A stretch of 64,000 nucleotides of DNA from Chiua virens (GCA_019787685.1 JAHNUO010000012.1:186001-250000), one strand, 5' to 3'; positions 31,682 through 44,675 are shown, numbered from the stretch's first letter. A program made the numbers and translations. The notes: generated from the letters alone by a model not told the origin.

Positions 31682-34127
31682 ATGTTCTCCCCCTCTCTTT
31701 GGCTCGCTCTGGGCCTGGTGACCGTCGTCGCTGCCCAGAAGAGCGGTTCTTTCGTTCAAGCAGGTAATACCCAAGTCAGCGCGATGATGGTCAGTCTCTG
31801 TCTTTGATCTCTCTTTTCCCGTTGAACATGTAACCGTCTTACAGATGTTCCTCGGAAATACAGAAAAGGTCTACATTTTAGACAAGGCAGAAGGCAACGC
31901 TGCCCAAATCAATGGCCACTCCGCCTGGGGTGCCGTATGGTCCGCCATCTTTCATTTTCCTTCGCTTAGCATTATTCATTATCTTCCAGGGACTTCAATA
32001 CCCATCAAACCCAGCTCATGGATGTTCTAACAAACACTTTCTGTGCTTCTGGAATGCATCTCCCTAATGGCTCATATGTCACCTTTGGTGGCAATGGTGC
32101 GATTGGCCCTGGTGGAAACATCGGTTCCGTGAAAAACAACGCGGGATCAGGCGCGTATGATGCTACCTACCAAGATTACGACGGCACCAAAGCTATCCGC
32201 ATCCTCAACCCTTGTACCGACGGCGACGATTTCTCCTCCTCCCAGTGCCAGTGGTTCGATAACGCAACCATTCTTTCCATGCAGAAGCAGAGATGGTATT
32301 CCGCCGCAGAGGCACTTGCCGATGGAACTATCGCCATCATAGGCGGCTTTGTCAACGGTGGCTACGTCAACCGCAACATCCCCAACACTGATCCCGCATA
32401 TGAGGGTGGTGCTGCCGAACCTACTTACGAGTTTTACCCTTCGAGGGGTGATGCCACCGTCATGCAGTTTATGATAACCACCTCGGGCCTCAACTCTTAC
32501 GCCCATACATACCTTATGCCCTCAGGAAAGATGTTCATTCAAGCGAACATCTCCACCAGTATGTCATCCTTCCGTTGATCTCGCTCCCTTTTCTGATCTG
32601 TACACTCCAGTTCTTTGGGACCCTGATACCAACGCTGAAACCGCACTACCGAACATGCCCGGGAATGTCGCACGTGTATATCCGGCGTCTGGTGCAGTTG
32701 CCATGTTGCCATTGACGCCTGCCAACAACTGGACAACAACAATCCTTTTCTGTGGTGGTTCCGACATGCCCGACGAGTACTGGGGCAATTACTCGTACCC
32801 CAACTACAACACTTGGACCTACCCCGCCTCCACAGACTGCCAGCGAATTACTCCTGAGCCTCAAGACGGCTCGTCTCCAGTCTACGTACAAGACGATGAC
32901 ATGCTCCAGGGGCGTACTATGGGCCAATTCATCATTCTTCCCGATGGTACTCTACTGGTTGTAAACGGAGCTCTCAACGGGACCGCTGGATATGCTACGG
33001 CGACCGGTCAGACATCCTCTTACGCCCGTATGCCATACGGCATGTCCTTGGCTTCTGGCCCTGTTGAAACACCCGCGATTTACAACCCTAACCTACCGAG
33101 CGGCAGCCGCTGGTCGAATGCTGGTCTTGAATCGTCTACTATCCCTCGTTTGTACCATTCTAGCGCAATACTTCTCCCCGATGCATCCGTCCTCATCGCT
33201 GGTTCCAATCCAAATGTCGACGTCAACACCTCCACCATCTTCCCCACTACTTACCAGGCCGAGATCTTTTACCCCCCTTACTTCAGCGCTTCTGTTCGTC
33301 CCAAACCCACCGGCATGCCCGCCCAGCTGACTTATGGTGGCTCATACTTCAACATCACCGTTCCTTCTACCTCATACACCGGCCAGACGAACGCTGCGGC
33401 TGCCAATACCACAGTCGTGCTTGCCCGTGGCGGCTTCACCACTCATGCCATGAATATGGGCCAGCGCTTCCTCCAACTGAATAATACCTACACAGTCAAC
33501 AACGACGGCTCGTATATGCTGCACGTTTCCCAGGTCCCTCCCAACGCAAACCTGCTCACACCTGGCCCCTGCCTCATGTTCGTCGTTATCAACGGCATCC
33601 CTAGTAACGGTACCATGGTCGTCGTCGGCTCCGGTCAAATCGAGACGCAACAACTCAATTCCGTCAGCGATCTCCCACCGAGTGCTCAAGATGCTGCTGC
33701 GCAAGGTAGTGGGCAAAGCAACAATCAGGCCAGCAGCGGCTCCTCTTCGAAAACTGGTACCATCGTCGGTGCCGTGGTGGGCGTGGTTGTTGCAATCGGA
33801 ATTCTTGGTGCGCTCTTTGGTGTTTATGCTGCCCGTCGACGGCGTGCCGCGAGTCGTCAGCACCCATCGGCTTCGTATGCCATGGGGGCGACACGTGCCG
33901 GATTTGGCGCGAGCGGCGCGGCCTCCCTGAGCAGACATAATGATGATGCACGGAATTCTAACTCGAGCGCCTTTGTACCGCTGCAACAGGATAGCCCGAG
34001 CATGACATGGAACGCAAGTACCGTTAGTTTACAATCTCCTTATAGAGATAACTATGAGGGGCAACCCCATTACGATCCTTATAATTCAGACGCAATCGGA
34101 AGAAATAGCTCAGGGCAGCGCCTGTAA
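31682..34127 (+). CDS. Glyoxal oxidase-like copper-radical oxidase with C-terminal membrane anchor
   Basis: Four exons (31682-31789, 31845-31939, 31990-32558, 32611-34127) give 762 residues. The start has a signal peptide (MFSPSLWLALGLVTVVAAQ). The Glyoxal_oxid_N seven-bladed region and the C-terminal DUF1929 domain follow. Expected active-site residues are present: Cys86 (FCASG) and Tyr171 (RWYS) for the Cys-Tyr redox cofactor, Tyr439-His440 (RLYHS) and His536 (THAMNMGQR) for copper. The family oxidises small aldehydes to acids and makes extracellular H2O2 for peroxidases in wood-rot fungi. Unlike secreted glyoxal oxidase, this one ends with a Ser/Gly-rich stalk, a hydrophobic helix (IVGAVVGVVVAIGILGALFG, about residues 645-666), RRRR and a ~90-residue tail, so it should be anchored at the cell surface. 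It appears intact. Confidence 0.9.
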
Positions 34128-34849
34128 AACAGAATCGGATGGACTCGTTCTTTTCTTCCATGTTGACAATCTTGTGTGTTCTTTCTATTTCGTCTTGGTT
34201 CTTGACTATCGCTTGGAGGGTTTACCATGCGGACGCTCGTTTTTAGTACATTTTAAGTCCCTTTTTCGTCCTGATGGAGACGATGCCTTATTGACTATGG
34301 ACGTTTCTACTCTACTGCTATCGATGCCATGCCTACACATACTGTGATCCCACTCCTTACTTATCCTTGACTATACCTTGGGTATGTTGATAAGCGAATA
34401 CAATGCCTCTTCTCTCTGAATGACTCGCGAGACGGGCGGTTGGTCATTGACACCTCTAGGGTCATACCGTCTCAGTGTCGTCGTCCGAGTCCCTGACGAG
34501 TCACGATGATATACCAACCATGTAAATTCAGACTGCGGGTACCAACAAGCAATACATCCTGTATGGTGATTACGAGTCTAGACGTCTACGTACATTAGCA
34601 ATACGATACGCATAGAGATCGTGCCAGGTTTACAGAAGGGTGTGTAAGGAGTCGTCCCAGAGGGTGTTAAGTCGAGGATCTAGTATATATAGACGGTCCA
34701 TCGATCGCGGTGAGACCCACCGTGAACATTTTGAAACGTGATGGAGATATGGTGCCTGTAATCACATTGCGACTAGCGAACGCCGGAGTGAGTTATCTGT
34801 GGATTGGCCGTGCTTCATGAACCAGTAGTCGCGCGTCACGGTTGGGCGC
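34128..34849. other. Gene-free stretch after the oxidase gene
   Basis: 3' flank of the oxidase gene and intergenic sequence. No gene, repeat or RNA is recognised. Confidence 0.35.
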
Positions 34850-36610
34850 CCATCGACGGTGCCACATTGACTCCCCATACACGATGCCGACCGTGGTGAA
34901 CTTGGACTCGAGTGGTCCGAAGAGCATCGGGCGAACGACTCATCGGTCCACTCGAACTCAAGATCCGGTGCACTGGCGCTGTGGGCGAGGACAAGGGTCG
35001 TCGGAATTCGAGTGTAAGACTCGGGAGGAGATACGTGCGGCTACGAGCGTACCACCTTCGAGTAAGCGTCATTCTAGGCCCAAGCCAGAACTCGTTGGAC
35101 ATCGTTCCTTGCCACCCATCGGTGCGTGAATGGGTCAGAAATTTACAGAATGACTCACCTTTCTGGATACAGGATCAAGAGTGACGGGGACGATGGTGAA
35201 GCGCAAATCAGTCGCTGACCCATTGACAGACTTGGTCTGATCCCAATGGATCCAGTCCTCGATAACTTGCGACTGACGTGTTCATCGTGCCAGAGCCAAA
35301 GCTCGTGGGTTGATCATAGCAATGTATACGCTGGAAATTCGAAGGAGGAGACAGACGGCCGTGGGAGCAGTGCCAGTGGCTGGAACTTCGAAAAGGCGTG
35401 GGATACACGTGCAGCCTCTATAATTGTCCCATCATCCGAAGACGTTTGACTCCACGTCTGAGCTTAGTAGCGGCACTAAGACCTGGTACTACCAAGGCAT
35501 GGATAGACCCCATTTGAGTTGAGATTATCCTCTTTTTTATGCTTTCGAAGTAATGACCGCAGGAGATGTCACAGGCAGAGACCGGCGGGTAGCGCAGTCT
35601 CATAAGATGGATTAAACTATGCTAACAATTCAGCAACATCACAGGCAATTCTGGAAACGTTTTGGCGATCGCGTTCTCGCCCGACGGAAAACATAGCAGT
35701 TCAGACGATTTCGACTCGCTGACGCGTTAGAAACGGCCAGGCAAAATGGGAATGAATATAAACGCCATTTCAGCAGCGAAGGATGTCAATAGCCAATGGG
35801 TTGTGTGCGGGACGGAGAGCGAGCGAGCGTCTGGAACTGCGGTGGATGTGTCGCCCGACTCGACCCGGATTGCGACAGGCACCTACGAGCGGTTGAGTGT
35901 GTGGAGTATCTCAACGGGCGAGCGACTGGTTGGTCCACTTCAAGAGTTCAATCAAACGCTCAACGGCGTCTGATACTCCCCAATGAGGAACAAATTGTCA
36001 CTTCAGAATTGGATGGCCCCATCACGATCGTCAATACCTACAGCGGTGAAAAACTGGTCACGATTGACCAGAAGATAGGTGGAGGTTTCTCGAACACTCC
36101 ACTCGCGTGGACGAACAAATGGGAAGCAATTGCTTGCCGCTTGCAGGGACGGAGTCAAGTCATTCGATCCCTCGACAGGATCACTGCTTTCCAAATTCCG
36201 AGTCGCTGTTTATCCCATGGAGGCGATCTCGAATCCATTTCTCTAGCTGCCAATGGTCGGTTTATTGCTGACTCATGCAGGCAGGTCAATTTCATTCTTC
36301 CTTGTCCGAGTTGGTCCCGTCATCGCAGAGGCCGTCAATGTCCGTTCGATCGCTCTTTCTTCGGATAGCACCCTTCTCGCTACAGGACGAGAAGATGGGA
36401 GAAACTGGTGTTTGCAATCTCAGCACCGTCCTTCCAGACATCTTTGGCACTGTATGTATGTGCACATCCGTCGTACTCTCCATATGGTAACTTACTTTTT
36501 ATCAGATATCTACTGTCGAGGAGCGAGAGAGAACTAGTCAGCTCAAAAACTTGGATGGGGGCGGAACAAAAATTTTCGACCTGGTCGGGATATAACTTTA
36601 TCATTTAGTT
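34850..36610 (+). pseudogene. WD40-repeat protein relic
   Basis: Fragments of a beta-propeller protein lie in changing frames. They include NSGNVLAIAFSPDGKHSS (near 35645), VDVSPDSTRIATGTYERLSVWSISTGERLVGPLQEF (35846-35950), PNEEQIVTSELDGPITIVNTYSGEKLVTI (35975-36065), HGGDLESISLAANGRFIA (36215-36270), VGPVIAEAVNVRSIALSSDSTLLATGREDG (36315-36400) and VCNLSTVLPDIFG. After an intron-like gap comes ISTVEERERTSQLKNLDGG...IFDLVG (36508-36595), a block that in related mushroom proteins links the propeller to a C-terminal region. Several shifts and stops occur, so it is dead. The earliest fragment, around 34850-34990, is only weakly WD40-like. Confidence 0.7.
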
Positions 36611-37207
36611 GTCTCAACAATCCATTTCACACGCTTACACCAGCAATCTAGTCGCTACAGCCACCATCCCCTGCACCCTCCGTTTATCCGAGTGTGGATG
36701 ATGTGCCAATCGCCTAGCAGTGGATTATGACGCAGCGTGAGCGTGGATTGTACAGCCATATGGAAGGTATTGTCCCCTCGCAGCATTCCTATGGGTCGCG
36801 CGTCAAATCGGTCACCGAGGCAGAATGTCATTTGGTTGCTCCTGGATTACAGTTTTTAGATGAGTTTGCGGGATTGTAGATCGAAATCGGGATCACCCTG
36901 TCAATTGACCCTCAGGTCAAGGCCTTCAAGTGCATAATCGACATTGATAGTACATAATAAACAATTACGATCGAGTTCCGGCTGTATGTATGTACCACAC
37001 CACTGACTATGATACAGGCATATTCAAATCTGGCGTAGGTCTCAGCTGTTATAATAGACCAAGATGAAGAGCACGAGCTCTGGAGGGGAAATCGGAAGGA
37101 TAAGAAATCACAGAAACAAGATCGCCCTGGCGATCATGATGGTACACAAAGTGATACAAAGGCATGCGACAAGCCTGCTAGAAGCGAAAGCTTGTGTCTC
37201 AGTGTTC
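36611..37207. other. Intergenic stretch
   Basis: No gene is recognised. It contains the 3' flank of the minus-strand P450 gene. AT-rich words near 36955-36975 could serve as its polyadenylation region. Confidence 0.3.
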
Positions 37208-39463
37208 TTACGCGAATTGGGACACCCTTTCCTTGATGATCGAGATTGCTTTCTGCGAGTGAGGCTTGATGTCTACTTCAAATGAATTCGGGCAGCTATT
37301 CGAGATCAAGCTTACAAAGTATTTGCAACTTCGAGACAGAATACACGTACATTACAAGCCCATTAGTAGAGGATGGAGCCAACGGGATGTCGTTTCCATC
37401 GCCATCCTTCTTCTTCGACACGTGAACGGTGGCGACGATGTGTGCAAACAGCATGAACAGCACGTTGTCGGCCAGATGTTTTCCTGGGCAGATCCTGTCA
37501 TTTGAAACCAGATCAGACTGTAAGGCCACGGAACCGCGAATTTGAGTACATACCTACGTCCGAACCCGAACACGTATGTGTGAGGATCTATCGCGGTTGA
37601 CTTGACCTTGTCAGCAAGGTGGCGCTCTGGTATAAATTCTTTCGGTGGGAATCCACTCTTGTCGTCTCTCGACATGGCCCTTCGAGTTGTTGATTTGTCG
37701 TATCTTTGTTCTCAGTCGGCTCCCTTAAACGAGATGAAAATGCATACCACAGGTTTGGAACTACGATAGTACCCTCGGGGATATAGTATCCTGTCAGATC
37801 CGTAGGCTCAGTTGTCTGAAAAACAGGATGGATGACATACCCCTGTAAAAGTCGGCTGTCCGAGTCGCTCGAGCTATGCTGAGCGGCGCCGCGGGCCTCC
37901 ACCGGAATGTCTCTTTAATTGTTGCACGAAGGTAGGGCAAGGCATCGCGATCTTGAAGTGTTGGGAGACGCTCCGTCCCAACGACGCGAATGAATTCTTC
38001 GTTGAGCTTTACCTGCACATCAGGGTACAATGCCAGCGCGAGGATAAAGTTCAGGGTCGTGGAGTACGTCTAAACGCAACAAGAAAATCAGCGGGACCCC
38101 TGGAATTTGATCTTGTGAGAGTTGACGCATACGGTTTCTACTCCACCTGTGCGTTCTCGTTCATCAACGGAAATTGGCCAATGGGAGGTGGTACTCACCG
38201 CCATATAACGTTCCTGCTGCCCAGAGGATGGTATGCTCGACACCAGCCTGCACGGCTGGGTCGTCGGACTGATATTTATCAAGACAATCGGACGTGAAAG
38301 AAGGTCGATTTGTTCCCTGCTGGCGTTCCCTTTTCACGTATTCATATGGGTGGGTTATGAAATTCAAGATTGCTGCGCGTTCACGTGTCGCAGTGGCTCG
38401 AATCTGGTTGAATGGAATCCAGGCGGGAAGGTATTTCACTTATGAAGGAGAGGGCAAGGTGGGGGAGAGGGCATGCAAAGAAGAAGAACGACTTACAGCT
38501 TGGTATCAGATCGACAATGAATGATCCTGGCACAGTTGCTCTGACGATCATCCGCATCGTTCGCTCTGCATGTGTGAGGAACTGCGACAAAGTACCGTAC
38601 GTTGTGAATTTCACCAAATCATCAGGAGTATCTACGGGAATGCCATATGTCACGGCCATAATTATCCGCCCAAGGGTTCTGTAGAGAAATATTTAATTAA
38701 ACGTCAATATTCAGAGACGTTGTTGACTCACACACGAAGGTGCCGTTCGAAGCCACGCGGGTCGTCCACCAAAGAAGCGGCGTATTTGGCAGCAATGTCG
38801 CCGATCGAGTCGTACTTCTTGACGGCGTCAGGGCTCAGCGCCATGTGTGTGAGCCGCCTGTGTCGCCTCCATTCTTCTCCATACCGCATCAGGAGCAGGC
38901 TCTACGTCTTACGCTTGAGCTCGTCGTACAGACACCAATAGGCTCGGAGAAAATTCTCACATTGTTCAGTCCCATGAGTTCACCGGCCATGATGAACCTC
39001 GGACGATCGCAGTAAACCGAGTGCCGCGATCCCAGGAGGTCAGACATGGCCTCGAGCGTGTTTACGATGAGTATCTTGTTTCCCAACGCCTCAACGTACA
39101 CGATATCGCCTGAATATCAGGGATACACGATCAATTAATATAGCGGGTGTCACAAGTCAAGACAACTGTACCATATTGTTCTTTCCATTTCAAAAATTGG
39201 TACCACTGCTCAGAGCGGGGTATATCGAAGAGATTCCCAACCAAGGGTATTTTTGGTGGCCCTGGGGGAAGGGGAAATCCATTGGAGAGTCTAGTGAGAG
39301 CCACTTTGGAGGACTTCTTCCAGAGGTAGATGATGAGGACGACAAATGGAACTGCGACAATGGACATGAGCATTGCAGGATTGGAACCTAAAAATAAGGG
39401 CAGTGTTCAGCCCGCACGACACGTTCAAATACCAAGACGGAACCCCAACATTTTGAGTGCCAT
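37208..39463 (-). CDS. Cytochrome P450 monooxygenase (12 exons)
   Basis: Reading leftwards from ATG 39463: a short exon (MALKMLGFRL), then GSNPAMLMSIVAVPFVVLIIYLW (ER signal anchor) and the proline-rich hinge PLPPGPPKIPLVGNLFDIP. Next are the WRRHRRL helix-C motif, the I-helix AAGTLYGGGVETT, the K-helix ETFR in KETFRWRP, PERHL, and the haem loop FGFGRR|ICPGKHLA with the cysteine ligand just after an intron. It ends EVDIKPHSQKAISIIKERVSQFA at TAA 37208-37210. All splice junctions I checked keep frame; one exon (GVET, spliced into the I-helix) is only 14 nt. This is an intact ER-bound haem monooxygenase of unknown substrate. Subfamily not assigned. A TTATATAA box lies 70 bp upstream. Confidence 0.88.
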
Positions 39464-39532
39464 GTCGAATGTCAGCAAAGAGCGGAAGAACAAGGACGAT
39501 ATACATGGTCAGGCACCTGTGCACCATTAACG

Positions 39533-39540
39533 TTATATAA
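39533..39540 (-). promoter_or_regulatory. TATA-like box of the P450 gene
   Basis: TTATATAA lies 70 bp upstream of the proposed P450 start on the minus strand. That is a plausible distance for a core promoter with a short leader. Inferred from motif and position only. Confidence 0.4.
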
Positions 39541-40059
39541 CATCCTAGTGAGCGGTGTTTTTATGTAGAGCATTGAGCACAGATGTGGTTCCGTTGACCA
39601 TGATGTGGCGGAGCTCGTATTCGCATGGGCAGGATTGGCATTTTAAAAGCTCAATGAGGAAATCCAGGGTTGCGTTATACGACAGCTTTAAAGCTGATGC
39701 CAACTTATCTCAATTTTCATGTGTCGTGTACAAGCAAGGAAATCCCTTTCAAGACGTAACCACTGTCACGAGTTTAGACGTTAGACGGACAGAGGGTTGA
39801 TCGCCAACTGTCAGAAGGATTTTGAGTTTCAAGGAGACAACAGAAATGATTCATCACTCGCAAGGAGCTATAGGTTGAATATGGTTGAGACGTGGCTTGG
39901 GCTAGAAATTTAATCATTGAGGCTGAAGCTGAAGGATCGCTGATCAACCAACTATGACAATCATCCAATACGCTGACGAATTTGAGGTTACCTGTCGTTA
40001 TTGTCATTACTAGTACGTCACGAAATATGAGCCGTACCTAGTTTGTCAGTCTGATTTGT

Positions 40060-41092
40060 GCGCTCGCCGGGTCCTCCACGAGTACCAGGGTCGCACTCAA
40101 CGTATGATGCAGTACACGCAGGGACACTGACAGGTGAAAGGGCAGCGATACTGCTACATAGCCCGACCACCTCAGGCACGCTTCAATGAAGAGAACTTCC
40201 ACACCCGGGCCGTCGGATTGCATCTGTCAAGACGATTGAATGTCAACCACGGTCAGTTGATTCTATACACACTTGCCTAAAACGCATTCACAAGGATGGC
40301 TCAAGATTGCTTGGGTTTGTGTGTTGCAGTGGCTTCCATATGCTTGAACGGAATCCTGGTAGGGAGGTAGGTGAACTCAAGGGTGCACAAATATTAGATC
40401 AACGAGGAATGATCTGGGGACTGTTCCTCTTTCCATCATTGGCATACATAGCTCGTTCTGCATGTATGATGCACTGCAACAGGGCAGGTTTTGTTTAACC
40501 AAGTCACATTGGCGGTATCCACAAGAATGCCATACATATGTCACGCCCATAATTATCTATCCCAGGGGGGTTTAGTCAGACGCCATTATTCGCAAACCTT
40601 TTTTACTAATGCACGAAGCTGCGACTGAAGCGTGAAGGTCGCCTAGATTGTCCAACACAGCGTATCTGGCAGCAGGCTCGCCACATTATGGAGTGACACT
40701 TTTGACGGCTTCAAGGTCCAGAGACGTGCGTACCTCCTGTGTCATTTCCATTCTTCATATTGTAGCAATGTCCTAATGCTCCATCTTGAGCTTGTTGTAT
40801 AAAACTCCAAGAGGAAAAAAACACTTACACTGTCGAGTCCCACCATGAGTTCACAAGCCACAGTGAATCTCAGGTGAACACAATAAATCAATTTCCATGG
40901 TCCTAGTAGAAGGTCGGAAACGCCGTCGAACGTGTCTAAACTCAGAGTAAGCCTCGACGCCAATGCACAAGTGATCATCTGAATATTTATGCGATCAGTC
41001 TTTATTGTAGAAAGTGAGACAATAGCACCATATTGTTCTTGCACGAATAAATGCCGATGAAAAATCGATTCTCGATCACATATGAGATTCAA
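40060..41092 (-). pseudogene. Decayed second P450 copy
   Basis: Minus-strand pieces parallel the intact P450 next door. EQYGAIV and CALASRLTLSLDTFDGVSDLLLGPWKLIYCVHLRFTVACELMVGLDSV (41050-40820) match the EALGNKILIVNTLEAMSDLLGSRHSVYCDRPRF region. QYEEWK matches RYGEEWRR. GRDICMAFLWIP and IIHAERAMY (40545-40450) match GRIIMAVTYGIPV and LTHAERTMR. Frames are broken by stops, the N-terminal anchor and the haem-binding half are missing, and no splice structure survives. It is probably a tandem duplicate that decayed. Confidence 0.65.
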
Positions 41093-41529
41093 CCTTCAAT
41101 CGAGAGTCGACGTGAAACGTACAACCAATAAATTATGCCTCCAAGGAAACCCCGGAAATTATCCCACGCCTTCTTGACTTGCTCCATGCATTGTAATTAC
41201 GCTGCCTAGAGCTCTCGAGACCCGTTCTGGGCCATCAACTATAAGTTCGTTCTTTGACGTCGCGCCCACAACGCCTCCACCATTCTTAATCCATCATTCC
41301 GTGAAAGGCGAGTCAAACCATTTTTATTTGTTGACCCGTTTCCACTGCTCACCCACGAATCAATGGGAACTGGAAGGAAAAATGTCGAAGGCATTCCGGC
41401 TTCCCAACATCCTTGCGCGACCGCCTACGGTCTTGTACCCTGGCCTTGACTTGAAGTTCCTTGTGTGCGCCGAGACGCCTAAAATTCCGGCTAACCTTAC
41501 TCCTACAGCGTGAGCATGTGGGATCTAGG
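41093..41529. other. Gene-free stretch
   Basis: No gene is recognised. The minus-strand side could once have held the N-terminal exon of the decayed P450, but I see no hinge motif. Confidence 0.3.
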
Positions 41530-42188
41530 ATCTTTTGACGCTCGAATTCGAGTGGTCCGACGAGTCGCTCGCACGAGATTCTTTGGACTGCTCAAATTTG
41601 AGCTCAGCGAGGTCACTCGCTAGCGTGCGTTTCTCACTGAATGACGATCAACGTGAGCGTTCATGGAGTCACTACTCATTCATGACATTCAATCAACCCA
41701 CAGATCAGCGTCGTCGATGTTGCGTGTGAGCTAGACACGGATTAACCCTGGTTGTGTTCAAGAGGTTTCCCATTCCCTCTCGTTTTGATTTCTTTTCCAG
41801 GGTATGACGTAGGATTTTTCGGTTGCTGAGTTTCAGGTCATTGATGGAGGAGAGTTCTAGTCCCCACGAAGATGTGACCAATTTGGGCGAGAGTGGACGC
41901 ACCTAGGAATGGAATGGACCTGCCCGCGTGGACAGCAATACTTAAATTGCCCGTTGGTAGCTAGGGCGATGGACCCGACATCATCATACACTCGATCACG
42001 CTCTCCTCGGATAGCATCCGTCTTGGCATATGATGACATGAAGGCAAAACTGCCATCATCCAGACTCTCCACCATGCAACTCACTCTTCATCATGATCAG
42101 ATGTCCACTGTCGAGGAACAAGAACAAGCTGGCCAGTATCAAGTGATGACAACAACAAGTCTCCCGAAGCGGACGCGTTACTCGTAGA
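41530..42188 (+). pseudogene. Second WD40-type protein fragment
   Basis: The best piece is VLAYDDMKAKLPSSRLS (near 42017-42070) followed by MSTVEEQEQAGQYQ (42100-42143). The latter corresponds to ISTVEERERTSQL at the end of the relic at 34.9-36.6 kb. Upstream to 41530 only scattered similarity is visible; CTCGAATTCGAG and CTCAAATTTGAG near 41540 and 41590 are short palindromes. It ends exactly where arm B of the inverted duplication begins, so that insertion or rearrangement may have truncated it. Confidence 0.4.
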
Positions 42189-42189
42189 T

Positions 42190-43565
42190 TTATGTACCAT
42201 GTGGTCTAGGTGGTTTACGCATCCAGTTTTGCCAGATATGATCGATGATCATTGATATAGATACTCCGACCTGTCAAACTTGTCAGAATTTTTCGAACAC
42301 GTCTTTTTTTTGCGCACGAATTGGGAATGGAAGGAAGCATACTCCGAGCTGCAGATAAGCCGTTCAAAGGTATAGTTCAGGTTCTCTGGTTTCCAGTGTG
42401 GTTGACACCTGTGAAATACCTGAGTGAAACAGGGGAGTCCTTCACAGATAAAGGAAAGGCTCGTCAACTTTTCAATATACAGAGGAGAATATGGCAGATG
42501 CGCGCGTCGCATTGCATGTCTACGTGTCATCCTAGAGGTCAGTGCACGCTCTCGAGACCACCACGAGCGAGTGACCGGGTTGCTCTTTGGTGCCAGTGTG
42601 GTAGTACCAGCATCTCCATTTGACATCACTCGCCAACATACATCACTCTGCACAAGGACACTGATACCGCGTATCAGCTTCTCAGTCGTTGCCCCGAGAA
42701 GAGTCAGGATACCCGAACCAGTGTTACAACGTTGATCGCGGACCCATGCAGATTTCTTTGAACGCACTCCTCGGATCGATCGAACAGGATCATCCCGACG
42801 GTACTACATCCGAACAGACAATGCTGAGAAGGCAAATTCATCACAATTGACAACGGAGTGGCGTTCACTCGAATCGAGTGACTTTACGGATTGAATTCGG
42901 ACCCGGACTCACCACACCCATCGTCTGCGCCAGCTATTTTCTGCATCAATTCATAGAAGGTAAATGGATGCGTTGGCTACTCATATCTATCGCTGATCAC
43001 CATCAATCATCCCAGTAGCCGACTGCGGTATGCTGACGTGAACCCTCGGTTAGTCCCTACATCCATTCATATAATTAGCTCCTTATTTCCAACCATCGCG
43101 ATCTCTCCGTATCGATGCCTACCTCCAGGGTCGTAGGCCGCACCGGCGTCTTCAACGACAAGAAAGTTATTTGTTCCGAGTCCGACCACGAACACCCGTA
43201 CTTACTATCGACTGAGTTCTGTCCTCACCCTCTTCCCTTCTTCCTCAAACTACTAGCTGGAATACCACCATCAACAAACGAACGATACTAGAAAGATCAG
43301 AGTGCGAATGGACCCAACCCAGACATGCGGTATAAGTATTCCCTCCCTTCTTCTCTTCTCTGTGTGTATGCGCGATGTAATGTATAGTAAGCAGATAAAA
43401 TGAAAATCGAACGAGTCCCACATCAGCATGTAGCAGAGACGATAGACGAGTACATGTGCAAGAACGAAAGGACTTGAAAGGAAAAGCAATGTGATGCATT
43501 GTTGGTTGGATGCCGACGCCTTTCAAGACGCGTTGACTCGGAGCCGTTCCCTACAGAGCGAGCAC
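42190..43565 (-). repeat. Arm B of the ~1.3-kb inverted duplication (partner at 15530-16845)
   Basis: This is the reverse-orientation partner of arm A. Recognisable matches include CATCCAGTTTTGCCAGAT (near 42220) opposite 16785, the 42321-42535 frame opposite 16549-16335, and GTTCCCTACAGAGCG (43549-43563) opposite 15529-15545. The plus-strand frame 42321-42623 shares its first ~70 codons with the longer frame of arm A, then diverges. No gene is confirmed. Confidence 0.65.
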
Positions 43566-44668
43566 ATTTGGCCCCGGTCCAGCCGGTTTATCCCAATATT
43601 TTCCAAAGAATCTAACACATGTGAGTATCAAAGCACGGCATCGAAACTAACACGAGATGGCTGGCACGACGCACGTTGAACAGCCTGAGGTAGCACCCAC
43701 TGGCAAGATACCCGCATCCCAACCCTGAACTACTACTACGACATGTAAGTCGCAAACTTCTCCCCGGCCACGCCATCTTCAAACTTGACGCATCTGGCCA
43801 TCGCTAGACTCGCCTTGTGATAAGTGTTCGCACAGCCGCCGTTCTCGGGATCTTTGATAAGACAGAAAGGCTTGATGGTTGACAGTTGTCTACCAGAGTG
43901 TTACCTCGTCAGGCTCCAGTCACCTTGGTAAGTGGAAATCCCATCCGCATGGTTGAGCCGGAGTCCTCATGTTTCGGATCAACGTACGGAGTTACAACGG
44001 TTCGTGACCAATTGATGAACGACGCGATCTAAGTATAATCTGAACCGGACGAAATTCACCAGTGTCAGTAGTATATACCAAACCATGCGTGATTGTACTT
44101 GGCACAAAAATAAGAATCATATGATACAATTTTCATGCTCTACCATGCAATTGATACATCAAAATTGCTGTATTGACTCACGAATCGGAGACTGAGTTGG
44201 ATGTAATCGAGGCTACCAGCCACAGGCCCTTGAGTCTGTCATCGTGCCACATCACCCGTCACGACTCGGATGAGTTCAGATCGTGCATCTAGTACTGTTA
44301 CCATCGCAACTCGAAGTTGCATCATGCCTCATCAAGCTCCTAAAGGAACAGTAATCATTCAAGGTCACGACACGCCGGTCCGCGACGGGTCAATATCTGT
44401 GCCAACTTCCAAGGTTTGCATTTTGTTCGGTGGTTGATGTGTATCGACGAGAAAAACACCGTTTGAAGCAACTTTGTGGTAGCTATCAATCATCTAGGGA
44501 AGTCCATACCCCATGTTGAAAGTTACACAGCCTGGGGCTTGGTGGTCACATGGAGCCCGAACTCATCGATTGATAAATCACTGTTGTCGGCAGCCAGTCG
44601 TTTGATGGGAAAAGGACCGAAAACCCGCTATCACGAGCTTTGACGGTCCAAAGGCTCCATTTCAAGGG
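43566..44668. other. Gene-free stretch upstream of the secreted-protein gene
   Basis: No coding region is recognised. The last part contains the promoter of the gene starting at 44901. Confidence 0.35.
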
Positions 44669-44675
44669 TATAAAT
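44669..44675 (+). promoter_or_regulatory. TATA box of the repeat-exon secreted-protein gene
   Basis: TATAAAT is followed by a pyrimidine-rich stretch (CTCTTCTCC, CTTCTTCAAG) that could hold the transcription start. The ATG is 232 bp downstream, which suggests a 5' UTR, possibly with an intron (GTAAGT at about 44747 to a TTTTCAAG acceptor at 44900). Confidence 0.5.

Noticed and set aside
33372..33986. 204-codon minus-strand frame inside the oxidase gene
   Set aside because: Antisense shadow of a high-GC coding exon; no start context, splice logic or domain.
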